This document shows, in pieces, positions 54,401 through 62,434 of a stretch of 64,000 bases of DNA; position 1 is the stretch's first letter, and each line of letters begins with the position of its first letter. The translations under genes and the position numbers were made by a program. The notes beneath the pieces are model-generated. The model was given only the letters and a program-made list of their open reading frames with translations. It was not told the origin of the DNA and ran no database searches. The DNA comes from Alistipes senegalensis (GTDB lineage Bacteria; Bacillota; Clostridia; Oscillospirales; Ruminococcaceae). Location: the NCBI GenBank assembly GCA_023665275.1, contig JAMPEF010000001.1, positions 351,741 through 415,740 of the forward strand. Reading direction: 5' to 3'.

Positions 54401-55032
54401 ATAATAAATTTAACTATATCTTCCGGAATATCGGCTATAAAGTCCGCACCTGCTCCGGTGAGTTCCTCAATGCCACGGAATCCCCATACACACCCTATTG
54501 AACGTATTCCGGCATTTTTAGCGGTCTGAATATCAACATTACTGTCGCCAATCATGAAAATATTTTCCTCTTCCGGAAAATCTGAAATAATTTCGTCTAT
54601 AATGGAAGTATCGGGTTTTTTCGGACGCTCCGCACAACCACCCAGTACTTTAACAAAATTAAATTCCGGCAATAATTTATCAATAATTTCCCGTGCAAAA
54701 TTCTGTGGTTTGTTCGTTGCAACCGCAAGAATCACATTATTTTCCCTGAGAATTTCAAGACAATTTTTCATACCGTGATAGAGTCGGGTTTTATCAAGAA
54801 AATGTTTTCCATAATATCCGCTGAAAATTTCAAGGAGTTTTCCAGTATCGTCTTTTTTATCGTCCGGCAAGGCACGCCAACACAATTTCTGTACACCGTT
54901 TCCGACAAACTGCCTGTAACTTTCATACGGGTGTACCGGATAACCAAGTTTTTCAAGTCCGTAATTGGTAGCGTCGGCAAGGTCATAAAGCGTATCGGCA
55001 AGTGTGCCGTCAAGGTCAAAAATTGCAATCAT
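54397..55032 (-). CDS. HAD-family phosphatase (phosphoglycolate phosphatase-like)
   Basis: Start at ATG 55032 (MIAIFDLDGTLADTLYDLAD) with AAGGAGG upstream. The 211 residues carry HAD motif I DLDGTLADT, motif II VATNKP, and motif III/IV MIGDSNVDIQTAKNAG; a helical cap lies between. It resembles Gph, which clears 2-phosphoglycolate, though family members vary in substrate. Lies 13 nt after queA. Confidence 0.9.
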   Translation of the reverse strand: MIAIFDLDGTLADTLYDLADATNYGLEKLGYPVHPYESYRQFVGNGVQKLCWRALPDDKKDDTGKLLEIFSGYYGKHFLDKTRLYHGMKNCLEILRENNVILAVATNKPQNFAREIIDKLLPEFNFVKVLGGCAERPKKPDTSIIDEIISDFPEEENIFMIGDSNVDIQTAKNAGIRSIGCVWGFRGIEELTGAGADFIADIPEDIVKFII

Positions 55033-55045
55033 TTTAAAATCCTCC

Positions 55046-56077
55046 TTATAGAATGCACATACAGTCACCGAAACTGAAAAATCTGTACTTTTCGTCAACC
55101 GCTATTTTATAGGCGTTCATGGTATTTTCATAGCCCATAAATGCCGATACAAGCATAATAAGCGTACTTTCGGGCAGGTGGAAATTAGTTATAAGTCCGT
55201 CAATGCACCTGAAATTATACGACGGATATATGAAAATATCAGTATAGCCTTCACGTGCGGAAATTTCATTATAGAAAGTCGCAACGCTTTCAAGGGTACG
55301 GCAAGCGGTAGTACCTACTGCTATGACACGTCCGCCGTTAGCTTTTGTTTCGTTGATTAAATCGGCTGTTTCCTGTGGTAAGTAATAATGTTCGCTGTGC
55401 ATTTTGTGGTTGAGTACGTTATCTTCTTTTACTGGTCGAAAAGTTCCCAGTCCGACGTGCAGTGTGACAAATGCTGTCTTAATGCCTTTTGCGTGGAGTT
55501 CGTCAATCATTTCAGGTGTGAAATGAAGTCCCGCCGTGGGTGCGGCTGCTGAACCAAGTTCACGGGAATATACTGTCTGATAACGTTCTTTGTTTTCGAG
55601 TTTTGCGGTAATATACGGCGGTAACGGCATTTGTCCGACGTCCTCAAGGGCAGTGAAAAAATTCCCCTCACACTCAAATTTCACGATTCTGTTTCCGTCG
55701 TCCTTAGCCTCTACTACTTCCGCAATAAGTCTGCCATCGCCGAATGAAAATTTAACACCGACTTTTGCTTTTTTCGCCGGACGGCAGATTATTTCCCATA
55801 ACTTGTCTCCTTTCTGTTCAAGTAGCAGAAATTCAATAAACGTTCCGTTTTCGATTTTTTCGCCGTAAAGTCTTGCCGGTATTACTCTTGAATCGTTCAT
55901 AACAAGCAAATCACCCTTTTTAAGATGACTGCATAAATTATAGAAATGGTCGTGTTCAACCGCACCGGTCTGACGGTTCACGCACATCATTCTTGAGGCG
56001 TTACGTGGTTCAACCGGAGTCTGTGCAATAAGTTCCTCCGGCAAATCATAGTAAAAATCGGATTTTAAAAGTTCCAT
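55046..56077 (-). CDS. queA: tRNA preQ1(34) S-adenosylmethionine ribosyltransferase-isomerase
   Basis: Adds the epoxycyclopentanediol moiety in queuosine synthesis on tRNA wobble G. The 343 residues are the full family length: FYYDLPEELIAQTPVEPRNASRM-type N-terminus (segments YDLPEELIAQTP and RNASRM), GSAAAPTAGLHFT and the terminal FSFGDCMCI. tgt, the preceding queuosine step, is two genes upstream in the same direction, with an hsdS and a PAS gene between them. Confidence 0.96.
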   Translation of the reverse strand: MELLKSDFYYDLPEELIAQTPVEPRNASRMMCVNRQTGAVEHDHFYNLCSHLKKGDLLVMNDSRVIPARLYGEKIENGTFIEFLLLEQKGDKLWEIICRPAKKAKVGVKFSFGDGRLIAEVVEAKDDGNRIVKFECEGNFFTALEDVGQMPLPPYITAKLENKERYQTVYSRELGSAAAPTAGLHFTPEMIDELHAKGIKTAFVTLHVGLGTFRPVKEDNVLNHKMHSEHYYLPQETADLINETKANGGRVIAVGTTACRTLESVATFYNEISAREGYTDIFIYPSYNFRCIDGLITNFHLPESTLIMLVSAFMGYENTMNAYKIAVDEKYRFFSFGDCMCIL

Positions 56078-56092
56078 ATTATCTCTCTCTTT

Positions 56093-57271
56093 CTAAATTT
56101 TAAATATATCTGTTTCTCCGTTTATAAGTTCTGGAATAAGAGTATCACGGAGAGCGGAAAGATGTTGATTTTCAGAAGTATTTTTAGCTATTTCATCAAA
56201 TAAAGTTTTTGAAATAGTATAAAATTTTTCTAATACTTTTTCAGACGGAATTTGCATAGGTGTATTTTTAAATTCAGTTTTATTAAATTTTGGCTGAGCA
56301 GAACCACTTTTTATTCCTTGAATATACGATTGTCCTTGTCCCCACTTAAACCATATATATAAATAATATTGAAAAATCGGATTATCAGGTCTTAACATAA
56401 TAATATTATTTCCTAATGTCATGGGCAAATCAAGTTTTGGACAAAGAAAAACACTACCTACATCGCCTACATTTGAAATAATAATTTCTCCGCCATAAAG
56501 TGCGGATTTTGCAAGGAAATCATAAGAATGCTTATCGACAAAGACGTTAAAAGTGCCAGATTTTAAATCCGTATTCCTAATAAAATACGCATAACTCTTT
56601 TCTTGATGTAAGGTGACATTAGCTTTCAGTGATGCAAAACTACCATTTGCAACATAATCTGTAACTGTCATGTGAATATCACTTACTTTGCCTATCCGCC
56701 AATTCTCAGGCATAACGCCCCCGAACTGTTCAAAATCCACAAACCAGCTTTTAAAAATAGCCTGTGCCTGCTCCTCTAAATTCTTATTTATGCGGTTGTT
56801 GAGTTGGATTTTCATATCAAGCAGACGCAGTAAATAGCCTGTTTTTTTCTGTGTTTCATAATCGGGAACAGACACAATATATTCCATAATAGCTTTTTTG
56901 TCACCACGTGGCATTTTTGTGCCTTTTGAAGTTTTCATTGCATAGTTAAAAAATCTGTCGTCGGCAAGTGTGTAGTACAGAAATTCAGGGGATATTCTGC
57001 TTTTAGCCCTGAAAACAAGCACATCATTTGAACAGCCACCATTATTTTCGGCAAACCATATTTTCCGGAAATACGGTCTTATATTTGAAACAAGTACATC
57101 ATCTTTTCGATATGCCGTGACTTTTTCGCTTTTTGGCAAAGATGACGATGCAGTAATTCCGCATTTATTCGGTAACATATTTTCAGTTGAAATATAATTA
57201 TCTGCTGTAATCTCACTGACGGAAATCTTATCTTTTACTAAACAGCATATATTTTTAAGTTCAGTTTTCAT
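56093..57271 (-). CDS. hsdS: Type I restriction-modification specificity subunit (second orphan HsdS)
   Basis: 392 residues with two target-recognition domains and helical spacers (VPDYETQKKTGYLLRLLDMK, INKNLEEQAQAIFKSWFVDF). It belongs to a different HsdS subgroup from 24954-26147: the conserved region ends KSWFVDFEQFGG, rather than [10 protein letters not shown]. No hsdM or hsdR is adjacent. It starts exactly at the last base of the PAS gene, so it is translationally coupled, and lies inside the tgt-queA run. Confidence 0.92.
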   Translation of the reverse strand: MKTELKNICCLVKDKISVSEITADNYISTENMLPNKCGITASSSLPKSEKVTAYRKDDVLVSNIRPYFRKIWFAENNGGCSNDVLVFRAKSRISPEFLYYTLADDRFFNYAMKTSKGTKMPRGDKKAIMEYIVSVPDYETQKKTGYLLRLLDMKIQLNNRINKNLEEQAQAIFKSWFVDFEQFGGVMPENWRIGKVSDIHMTVTDYVANGSFASLKANVTLHQEKSYAYFIRNTDLKSGTFNVFVDKHSYDFLAKSALYGGEIIISNVGDVGSVFLCPKLDLPMTLGNNIIMLRPDNPIFQYYLYIWFKWGQGQSYIQGIKSGSAQPKFNKTEFKNTPMQIPSEKVLEKFYTISKTLFDEIAKNTSENQHLSALRDTLIPELINGETDIFKI

Positions 57272-57645
57272 CAGTCCATATTGTAGCGTGGTGAATTTTC
57301 AGGATTACGACATTCGTGTTTTTCATAATAGCCGATAAGATTTCCGGTATCGTCACGTAAAGCAATCATATATACATCTTTGTTTTCCTTTTCGTTGTGG
57401 AATGTAAAAACTCTGTTGTTGTTTTTGTTCTCTCCGAACCACAAAACAACCATTCTTATAATGCTATTTGATTCCTCATTGTGACACGCAAGAAGTGAAT
57501 GTCCTATCAATTCCGCACCACCCCATTTGCTGTATCTTTCAACAGCAGACGGGTTCATATATATAATAGTGTGTTCCTTGTCGCAAAGTACAACAGGCAT
57601 ATTGTCTGCATCAATTACGCTTTTAAAAATGTCTGAAAGTTTCAT
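57271..57645 (-). CDS. Single PAS-domain protein
   Basis: A 124-residue protein that is essentially one PAS domain: MPVVLCDKEHTIIYMNPSA, YSKWGGAELIGHSLLACHN and VYMIALRDDTGNLIGYYEKHE. It has no output domain. A sensory or protein-docking role is possible. It lies between tgt and hsdS and overlaps hsdS by 1 nt. Confidence 0.88.
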   Translation of the reverse strand: MKLSDIFKSVIDADNMPVVLCDKEHTIIYMNPSAVERYSKWGGAELIGHSLLACHNEESNSIIRMVVLWFGENKNNNRVFTFHNEKENKDVYMIALRDDTGNLIGYYEKHECRNPENSPRYNMD

Positions 57646-57672
57646 GTTAAAAAATTCCCCTTTATATTTTGT

Positions 57673-58803
57673 TTAAATTCTTGTTGCAAGAAGTCCGGAA
57701 TATTTATTCCTGAAATTCTCAAATTCGTTGTTATCTATAGCCTCACGGATTTTTTCAGTGAGAGTATTATAAAAATAAAGATTATGCTGTACCGCAAGTC
57801 TTCCGGCGAGTTGTTCGTTAGCCTTGAAAAGATGTCTCACGTATGCCCTCGAAAAATTCCGGCAGGTCGGACAGTCGCACTGTTCGTCAATGGGGCGGGG
57901 GTCTGTCTCGTAACACTTGTTTCCTAAATGCATTATACCGCTCCATGTAAAGACTGTCGCATGACGTGCATTTCTGCTTGGCATGACGCAATCAAACATA
58001 TCAACACCCCTTGCGACAGCCTCAATGATATTTGACGGAGTTCCTACACCCATTAAGTAACGTGGTTTGTTTACGGGCATATACGGCTCTACAACGTCGA
58101 TAATACGGTACATTTCGGAAGTCTCCTCACCGACGGCAAGCCCACCAATAGCATAGCCGTCAAGGTCAAGTTTTGCTATATCTTCCATATGCTTTATGCG
58201 TAAATCGTCGAAAGTCGACCCCTGATTTATTCCGAAAAGCATTTGTTTTTTATTTATTGTATCGGGCAGACTGTTCAGGCGTTGCATCTCCTCTTTACAG
58301 CGATAAAGCCACCGTGTAGTGCGTTCTATGGAATCGGCAACGTACTTATACGGCGACGGGTTTTCAATGCATTCGTCAAATGCCATAGCAATAGTAGATG
58401 CTAAATTTGATTGTATCTGCATACTTTCCTCTGGGCCCATGAAAATCCTGTGACCGTCAATGTGTGACGCAAAATAAACACCCTCTTCTTTTATCTTGCG
58501 GAGTTTTGCAAGCGAAAATACCTGAAATCCGCCACTGTCGGTAAGAATAGGCTTGTCCCAGTTCATGAACTTATGAAGTCCACCCATTTGTTTTATTACC
58601 GTATCAGTCGGGCGTAAGTGCAGATGATATGTATTGCATAATTCAACCTGTGTTTTGAGTTCCTGCAAGTCGATGGACGATATACCACCCTTGATAGTGG
58701 CACACGTGCCGACGTTCATGAAACATGGTGTCTGAAAAGTTCCGTGGACTGTTTCAAATGTTCCACGACGTGCTTTATTATCTGTTTTAAGTAATTTAAA
58801 CAT
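57673..58803 (-). CDS. tgt: Queuine/preQ1 tRNA-guanine transglycosylase
   Basis: Exchanges wobble guanine for preQ1 in tRNAs with GUN anticodons. The 376 residues show the catalytic region ILTDSGGFQVFSL (Asp), GINQGSTFDDLR, a second Asp in VDMFDCVMPSRNARHATVF, and the zinc site CDCPTC...H. First gene of the run ending in queA and the two phosphatase genes. Confidence 0.97.
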   Translation of the reverse strand: MFKLLKTDNKARRGTFETVHGTFQTPCFMNVGTCATIKGGISSIDLQELKTQVELCNTYHLHLRPTDTVIKQMGGLHKFMNWDKPILTDSGGFQVFSLAKLRKIKEEGVYFASHIDGHRIFMGPEESMQIQSNLASTIAMAFDECIENPSPYKYVADSIERTTRWLYRCKEEMQRLNSLPDTINKKQMLFGINQGSTFDDLRIKHMEDIAKLDLDGYAIGGLAVGEETSEMYRIIDVVEPYMPVNKPRYLMGVGTPSNIIEAVARGVDMFDCVMPSRNARHATVFTWSGIMHLGNKCYETDPRPIDEQCDCPTCRNFSRAYVRHLFKANEQLAGRLAVQHNLYFYNTLTEKIREAIDNNEFENFRNKYSGLLATRI

Positions 58804-58851
58804 TTTTTTACTCCTTTTCGCATTGTTTTCCTGGGCAATTTTGAAAAAAAC

Positions 58852-58879
58852 TTGACTTTTTGAAAAAACATGCTATAAT
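58852..58879 (+). promoter_or_regulatory. Strong extended -10 promoter reading through the repeats into asd
   Basis: TTGACT (58852-58857), a 16-nt spacer and TGCTATAAT with core TATAAT (58874-58879). The predicted start is near 58886, so asd would have a ~300-nt leader containing all three repeats. Confidence 0.8.
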
Positions 58880-58900
58880 ATATAAAGAGGGTCGATGCAA
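58872..58900 (-). promoter_or_regulatory. Candidate divergent promoter of tgt
   Basis: On the minus strand, TTGCAT (58895-58900), a 17-nt spacer and TATAGC (58872-58877), a weak -10 that overlaps the -10 of the asd promoter. If real, the two promoters exclude each other. Confidence 0.4.
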
Positions 58901-58914
58901 TAGTTTACAAGTTA

Positions 58915-59071
58915 GTATTTCTCCGCATTTGCGGGGGTGACCCCTAGGTTCATTATACGTTATAATAGAAATACCGGATTTTACCCGCATTTGCGGGGGT
59001 GACCCCAGGTTTTTATTATTTTTGTAAAAATTTACAAGTTAGTATTTCCCCGCATCTGCGGGGGTGACCTC
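58915..59071 (+). CRISPR. Orphan three-repeat CRISPR-like array (type I-E-like repeats) in the asd leader
   Basis: Three 30-bp repeats at 58915-58944, 58977-59006 and 59042-59071, with consensus core CCCGCATTTGCGGGGGTGAC. They begin GTATTT or GATTTT and form a CCCCGCA/TGCGGGG hairpin, as type I-E repeats do. The intervening sequences are 32 and 35 bp, close to the I-E spacer size. The orientation matches transcription from the 58852 promoter. Against a true array: only three non-identical repeats, no cas genes, and both spacers are copies of nearby leader sequence. It may be a mini-array with a regulatory job, a relic, or a repeat that mimics one. Confidence 0.55.
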
Positions 59072-59131
59072 CGGAGGGCTATCAGCATATGATTTTTTAT
59101 ATACCGGTATTTCTATTATAACGTATGATGG
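58950..59131. repeat. 28-bp inverted repeat linking 'spacer 1' to the downstream asd leader
   Basis: 58950-58977 and 59104-59131 are inverted copies matching at 26 of 28 positions, including 23 in a row. The left arm is almost the whole first inter-repeat segment. In RNA the arms could form a long duplex enclosing repeats 2 and 3. Confidence 0.85.
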
Positions 59132-59175
59132 ACACGTTTGCAACATTTTTTTTTATTTTTGTAAAAATTTACAAG
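59010..59175 (+). repeat. Direct duplication of the pre-RBS segment in the asd leader
   Basis: 59010-59038 and 59147-59175 are direct copies of ~29 bp, each ending in a 7-2-7 inverted repeat (TTGTAAA-AA-TTTACAA at 59022-59037 and 59159-59174). The second copy runs directly into the AGGAG of asd. Separately, 58904-58944 and 59031-59071 are direct copies (41 bp, 3 mismatches), so the leader is a mosaic of ~127-136-bp units. Confidence 0.85.
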
Positions 59176-59188
59176 GAGATGTTTTTTT

Positions 59189-60268
59189 ATGAAACAGTAT
59201 AACGTTGGTATCATAGGTGCAACGGGTATGGTAGGTCAGAGGTTTGCAACTCTGCTTGAAAACCACCCCTGGTTTAATGTAAAGGTTCTTGCAGCTTCTC
59301 CGAGAAGCGCTGGCAAGACTTACGAGGAAGTCGCTGGCAATCGCTGGAAAATGGCTGTTCCTATGCCGGAATCAATGAAAGATATGATACTTCTTGATGC
59401 AACGGCAGACATCGAAAAAATAGCAGAAATGGTTGATTTCTGTTTCTGTGCAGTCGACATGAAAAAAGACGAAATTAAGGCTCTTGAAGAGGCTTACGCT
59501 AAGGCAGAATGTCCGATAGTTTCCAATAACTCCGCACACAGATTCACTCCGGACGTTCCTATGGTAGTTCCGGAAATCAATCCCGAACATATAGAAATAA
59601 TCAAGGCACAAAGAGAACATCTCGGCACTAAAAGGGGCTTTATCGCTGTAAAGTCTAACTGCTCTATACAGAGTTATGTGCCGGCACTTCATCCACTCAG
59701 AAAGTTTGGTCTGAAAAATGTTCTTGCATGTACTTATCAGGCTATTTCCGGAGCAGGAAAAAATTTTGATACATGGCCTGAAATGGTTGATAATCTTATC
59801 CCATATATCGGCGGTGAGGAAGAAAAATCCGAACAGGAACCGCTTAAAGTATGGGGAACGATTCAGGGAAATGAAATCGTCAAGGCTGAAACTCCGTCAA
59901 TTACTACCCAGTGTTTAAGAGTTCCTGTTTCAGACGGTCATACAGCCGCCGTTTTCGTAAGTTTTGAGCAGAAACCCACTAAAGAAGAAATACTGAAATT
60001 ATGGGCTGATTTCAAGGGTGTGCCTCAGGAACTTGAATTACCATCAGCACCTAAGCAGTTTATACACTACTTTGAGGACGATAACAGACCTCAGGCAAAA
60101 CTTGACAGAAATCTTGAAAATGGTATGGCAGTTTCAACTGGACGTCTCCGTGAAGATACACAGTATGATTATAAATTTGTATGTCTTTCGCATAATACAT
60201 TGAGAGGTGCTGCCGGCGGTGGTGTACTTCTTGCGGAACTTCTTGCAGCCAAGGGCTATTTTGACTGA
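59189..60268 (+). CDS. asd: Aspartate-semialdehyde dehydrogenase
   Basis: Reduces aspartyl phosphate to aspartate semialdehyde, the branch to lysine/DAP, threonine and methionine. The 359 residues follow the archaeal/fungal-type subfamily, with the nucleotide loop GATGMVGQRF at the N-terminus, nucleophile Cys158 in KSNCSIQSY and GRLRED near the C-terminus. Start after AGGAG with a 10-nt spacer. First gene of the DAP operon; the leader shows no lysine riboswitch. Confidence 0.96.
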   Translation: MKQYNVGIIGATGMVGQRFATLLENHPWFNVKVLAASPRSAGKTYEEVAGNRWKMAVPMPESMKDMILLDATADIEKIAEMVDFCFCAVDMKKDEIKALEEAYAKAECPIVSNNSAHRFTPDVPMVVPEINPEHIEIIKAQREHLGTKRGFIAVKSNCSIQSYVPALHPLRKFGLKNVLACTYQAISGAGKNFDTWPEMVDNLIPYIGGEEEKSEQEPLKVWGTIQGNEIVKAETPSITTQCLRVPVSDGHTAAVFVSFEQKPTKEEILKLWADFKGVPQELELPSAPKQFIHYFEDDNRPQAKLDRNLENGMAVSTGRLREDTQYDYKFVCLSHNTLRGAAGGGVLLAELLAAKGYFD

Positions 60269-60714
60269 TGCAGACTGAAATAAAATTTACTTCTTATTCT
60301 GAAACAGACACAGCCTATACCCTTACACGTGAACTTATGGAATATCACAACGCACTTGATATTTTCACTATGACGCCGGAGCGTTTCAGGGAACTTGTTA
60401 AGTCTGGTGTGCTGATAAGTTTCATTGCATATGTGGACGGTGAACCCGTCGGCGTAATGAACGCTTTTTATAAGTATACTACTTTTTCCGGACGTAAAAT
60501 TTTCTATATTGAAGATTTATACACCCGTGAAAGTTTCAGAGGGTACGGAATCGGCGGAAAACTTCTTGAAAAGGCTAAGGAAACCGCCGTTTCCAATGAC
60601 TGCGGACAGATTGAACTTAAGTGCGCATCATGGAATAAACGGTCAGCCGGATTTTATGAATCTCACGGCATGAACCATGATACGGACTGGAATGTATATA
60701 TTTTAAATATCTGA
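60268..60714 (+). CDS. GNAT-family N-acetyltransferase
   Basis: A 148-residue GNAT acyltransferase. The acetyl-CoA-binding motif A is YIEDLYTRESFRGYGIGGKL, with the following ELKCASWNKRSAGFYESHG as motif B. The start shares its A with the asd stop (TGATG), so translation is coupled. The substrate is unknown. Its place between asd and dapA might suggest an amino-acid or DAP-pathway amine, but DapD/DapH functions belong to other folds. Confidence 0.9.
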   Translation: MQTEIKFTSYSETDTAYTLTRELMEYHNALDIFTMTPERFRELVKSGVLISFIAYVDGEPVGVMNAFYKYTTFSGRKIFYIEDLYTRESFRGYGIGGKLLEKAKETAVSNDCGQIELKCASWNKRSAGFYESHGMNHDTDWNVYILNI

Positions 60715-60738
60715 TTTTATGAAAGGAGCATTTCCCTT

Positions 60739-61632
60739 ATGAAGAATACTATTTTTACCGGTGCTGGTATCGCAATTATTACTCCGTTCAATAAGGACGG
60801 TTCAGTAAATTATGACCGTCTTGGTGAAATGATTGATTATCAGATTGAAAATCATACCGACGCTATTATTATTTGTGGTACTACCGGTGAGGCGTCCACT
60901 ATGACCGATGAAGAACACCTTGAGTGTATCCGTTATGCTGTCGAAAAGACCGCCGGAAGAGTTCCGGTAATTGCAGGTACGGGAAGTAATGATACCCGTT
61001 ATGCCGTTGAACTCTCAAAAGAGGCGGAGGCTGTCGGTGCAGATGCTTTATTGCTTGTTACTCCATACTATAACAAGACCACTCAGAAAGGGCTTATCAT
61101 GCACTTTACGGCTATTGCAGACGCCGTTAATATTCCGATAGTTCTTTATAATATCCCTGGACGTACCGGCATGGGTTTTGAAATCGCTACTATAAAGGAA
61201 CTCGCTAAGCATAAGAATATTGTCGCTGTCAAGGAGGCAAGCGGTAATATAAGTTACTGTGCTAAACTCCTCGCTGAATGCGGTGATGTTATCGACGTCT
61301 ACAGCGGTAACGATGATATGATAGTACCGTTAATGTCACTCGGTGCAAAGGGTGTTATTTCCGTTGCTTCGCACGTTATTCCTAAACAGGTTCATGACAT
61401 GGTACAGTATTGCGTTGACAATAACTTTGCAGAGGCTACAAAACTCCAGCTTGAATATTTAGACCTTATCAATGCACTTTTCATTGAAGTAAATCCCATT
61501 CCGGTTAAAGAGGCTGTCAATATGACCGGCGTTGAAGTAGGTTCGTGCAGAATGCCTTTATGTAATATGTCGGAAGAACACAAGGCAGTTTTAAGAAAAA
61601 ACCTTGAAAAACACGGTCTTATTAATTCATAA
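60739..61632 (+). CDS. dapA: 4-hydroxy-tetrahydrodipicolinate synthase
   Basis: Condenses aspartate semialdehyde with pyruvate, the committed step to DAP and lysine. The 297 residues form a TIM barrel with Thr-Thr in CGTTGEAST, Tyr137 in VLYNIPGRTG and Schiff-base Lys165 in VAVKEASGN. GAAAGGAG precedes the start, 24 nt after the GNAT gene. Confidence 0.97.
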   Translation: MKNTIFTGAGIAIITPFNKDGSVNYDRLGEMIDYQIENHTDAIIICGTTGEASTMTDEEHLECIRYAVEKTAGRVPVIAGTGSNDTRYAVELSKEAEAVGADALLLVTPYYNKTTQKGLIMHFTAIADAVNIPIVLYNIPGRTGMGFEIATIKELAKHKNIVAVKEASGNISYCAKLLAECGDVIDVYSGNDDMIVPLMSLGAKGVISVASHVIPKQVHDMVQYCVDNNFAEATKLQLEYLDLINALFIEVNPIPVKEAVNMTGVEVGSCRMPLCNMSEEHKAVLRKNLEKHGLINS

Positions 61633-61664
61633 TTAAGAATTATGAATTAAGAATTATGAATTAA
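61631..61664 (+). repeat. 14-bp tandem repeat between dapA and dapB
   Basis: The unit AATTAAGAATTATG is repeated 2.4 times, starting within the dapA stop codon and ending before the AAGGAAG ribosome binding site of dapB. Similar AATTAAGAATTATGAATT repeats are found between genes in various bacteria. Confidence 0.85.
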
Positions 61665-61684
61665 AAAAAGGAAGTGTACAAAAA

Positions 61685-62434
61685 ATGACTAATATTGCCA
61701 TATGCGGTGCTAACGGCAAAATGGGAAAAACTATCTATAACTGCATCAAAGACCGTGAAGACTGTACAGTTATTGCCGGAATTGACCTCTACACTGAACA
61801 GTATGCAGATTTCCCGATAGTTGCCAGACCCTCTGAACTTGAAATAAAACCTGACGTTATAATAGACTTCTCAAATCCGGCATCACTTGACGGTCTTCTT
61901 GAATACTGTCTGACAACCGGTACGCCAATTGTCGTTGCGTCGACGGGTTACAGTGATGAACAGATTCAGAAAATCAAATCAGCCTCGCAGCAGATACCGG
62001 TATTTTTTACGTTCAATATGTCACTGGGAATAAATCTTCTTGTTGAACTCTCTAAAAAAGCCGCAAGCGTTCTTGGAAATCAGTTCGATATTGAGATAGT
62101 TGAAAAGCATCATAATCAGAAAATTGATGCACCGTCGGGTACTGCTATTATGCTTGCCAACGCCATAAATGAAACTCTTGACAACTCTAAACATTACGTT
62201 TATGACAGACATTCACGCCGTCAGAAACGTGAAAAGTCTGAAATCGGTATGCACGCCATAAGAGGCGGTACTATCGTGGGTGAACATGATGTTATTTTTG
62301 CCGGTCACGACGAGGTTATAACTCTTTCACATTCCGCCGCCTCAAAGACCGTATTTGCAGAGGGTTCAATAAATGCCGCTGTATTCCTGAAAGACCAGCC
62401 GGCAGGTCTATATGATATGGGTATGCTGATATGA
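61685..62434 (+). CDS. dapB: 4-hydroxy-tetrahydrodipicolinate reductase
   Basis: Reduces the dapA product. The 249 residues contain the nucleotide-binding motif ICGANGKMGKTI at the N-terminus, STGYSDEQ, and the catalytic EKHHNQKIDAPSGTA with the conserved His-His and Lys. Third pathway step in this operon after asd and dapA. Confidence 0.97.
   Translation: MTNIAICGANGKMGKTIYNCIKDREDCTVIAGIDLYTEQYADFPIVARPSELEIKPDVIIDFSNPASLDGLLEYCLTTGTPIVVASTGYSDEQIQKIKSASQQIPVFFTFNMSLGINLLVELSKKAASVLGNQFDIEIVEKHHNQKIDAPSGTAIMLANAINETLDNSKHYVYDRHSRRQKREKSEIGMHAIRGGTIVGEHDVIFAGHDEVITLSHSAASKTVFAEGSINAAVFLKDQPAGLYDMGMLI

Noticed and set aside
58808-58990. 60-residue ORF on the minus strand covering the tgt upstream region and repeat 1
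   Set aside because: It runs through promoter and repeat sequence, shows no protein-like composition and has no convincing ribosome binding site.
58886-59188. Lysine riboswitch in the asd leader
   Set aside because: The conserved L-box segments are absent; the leader is made of the repeats described.
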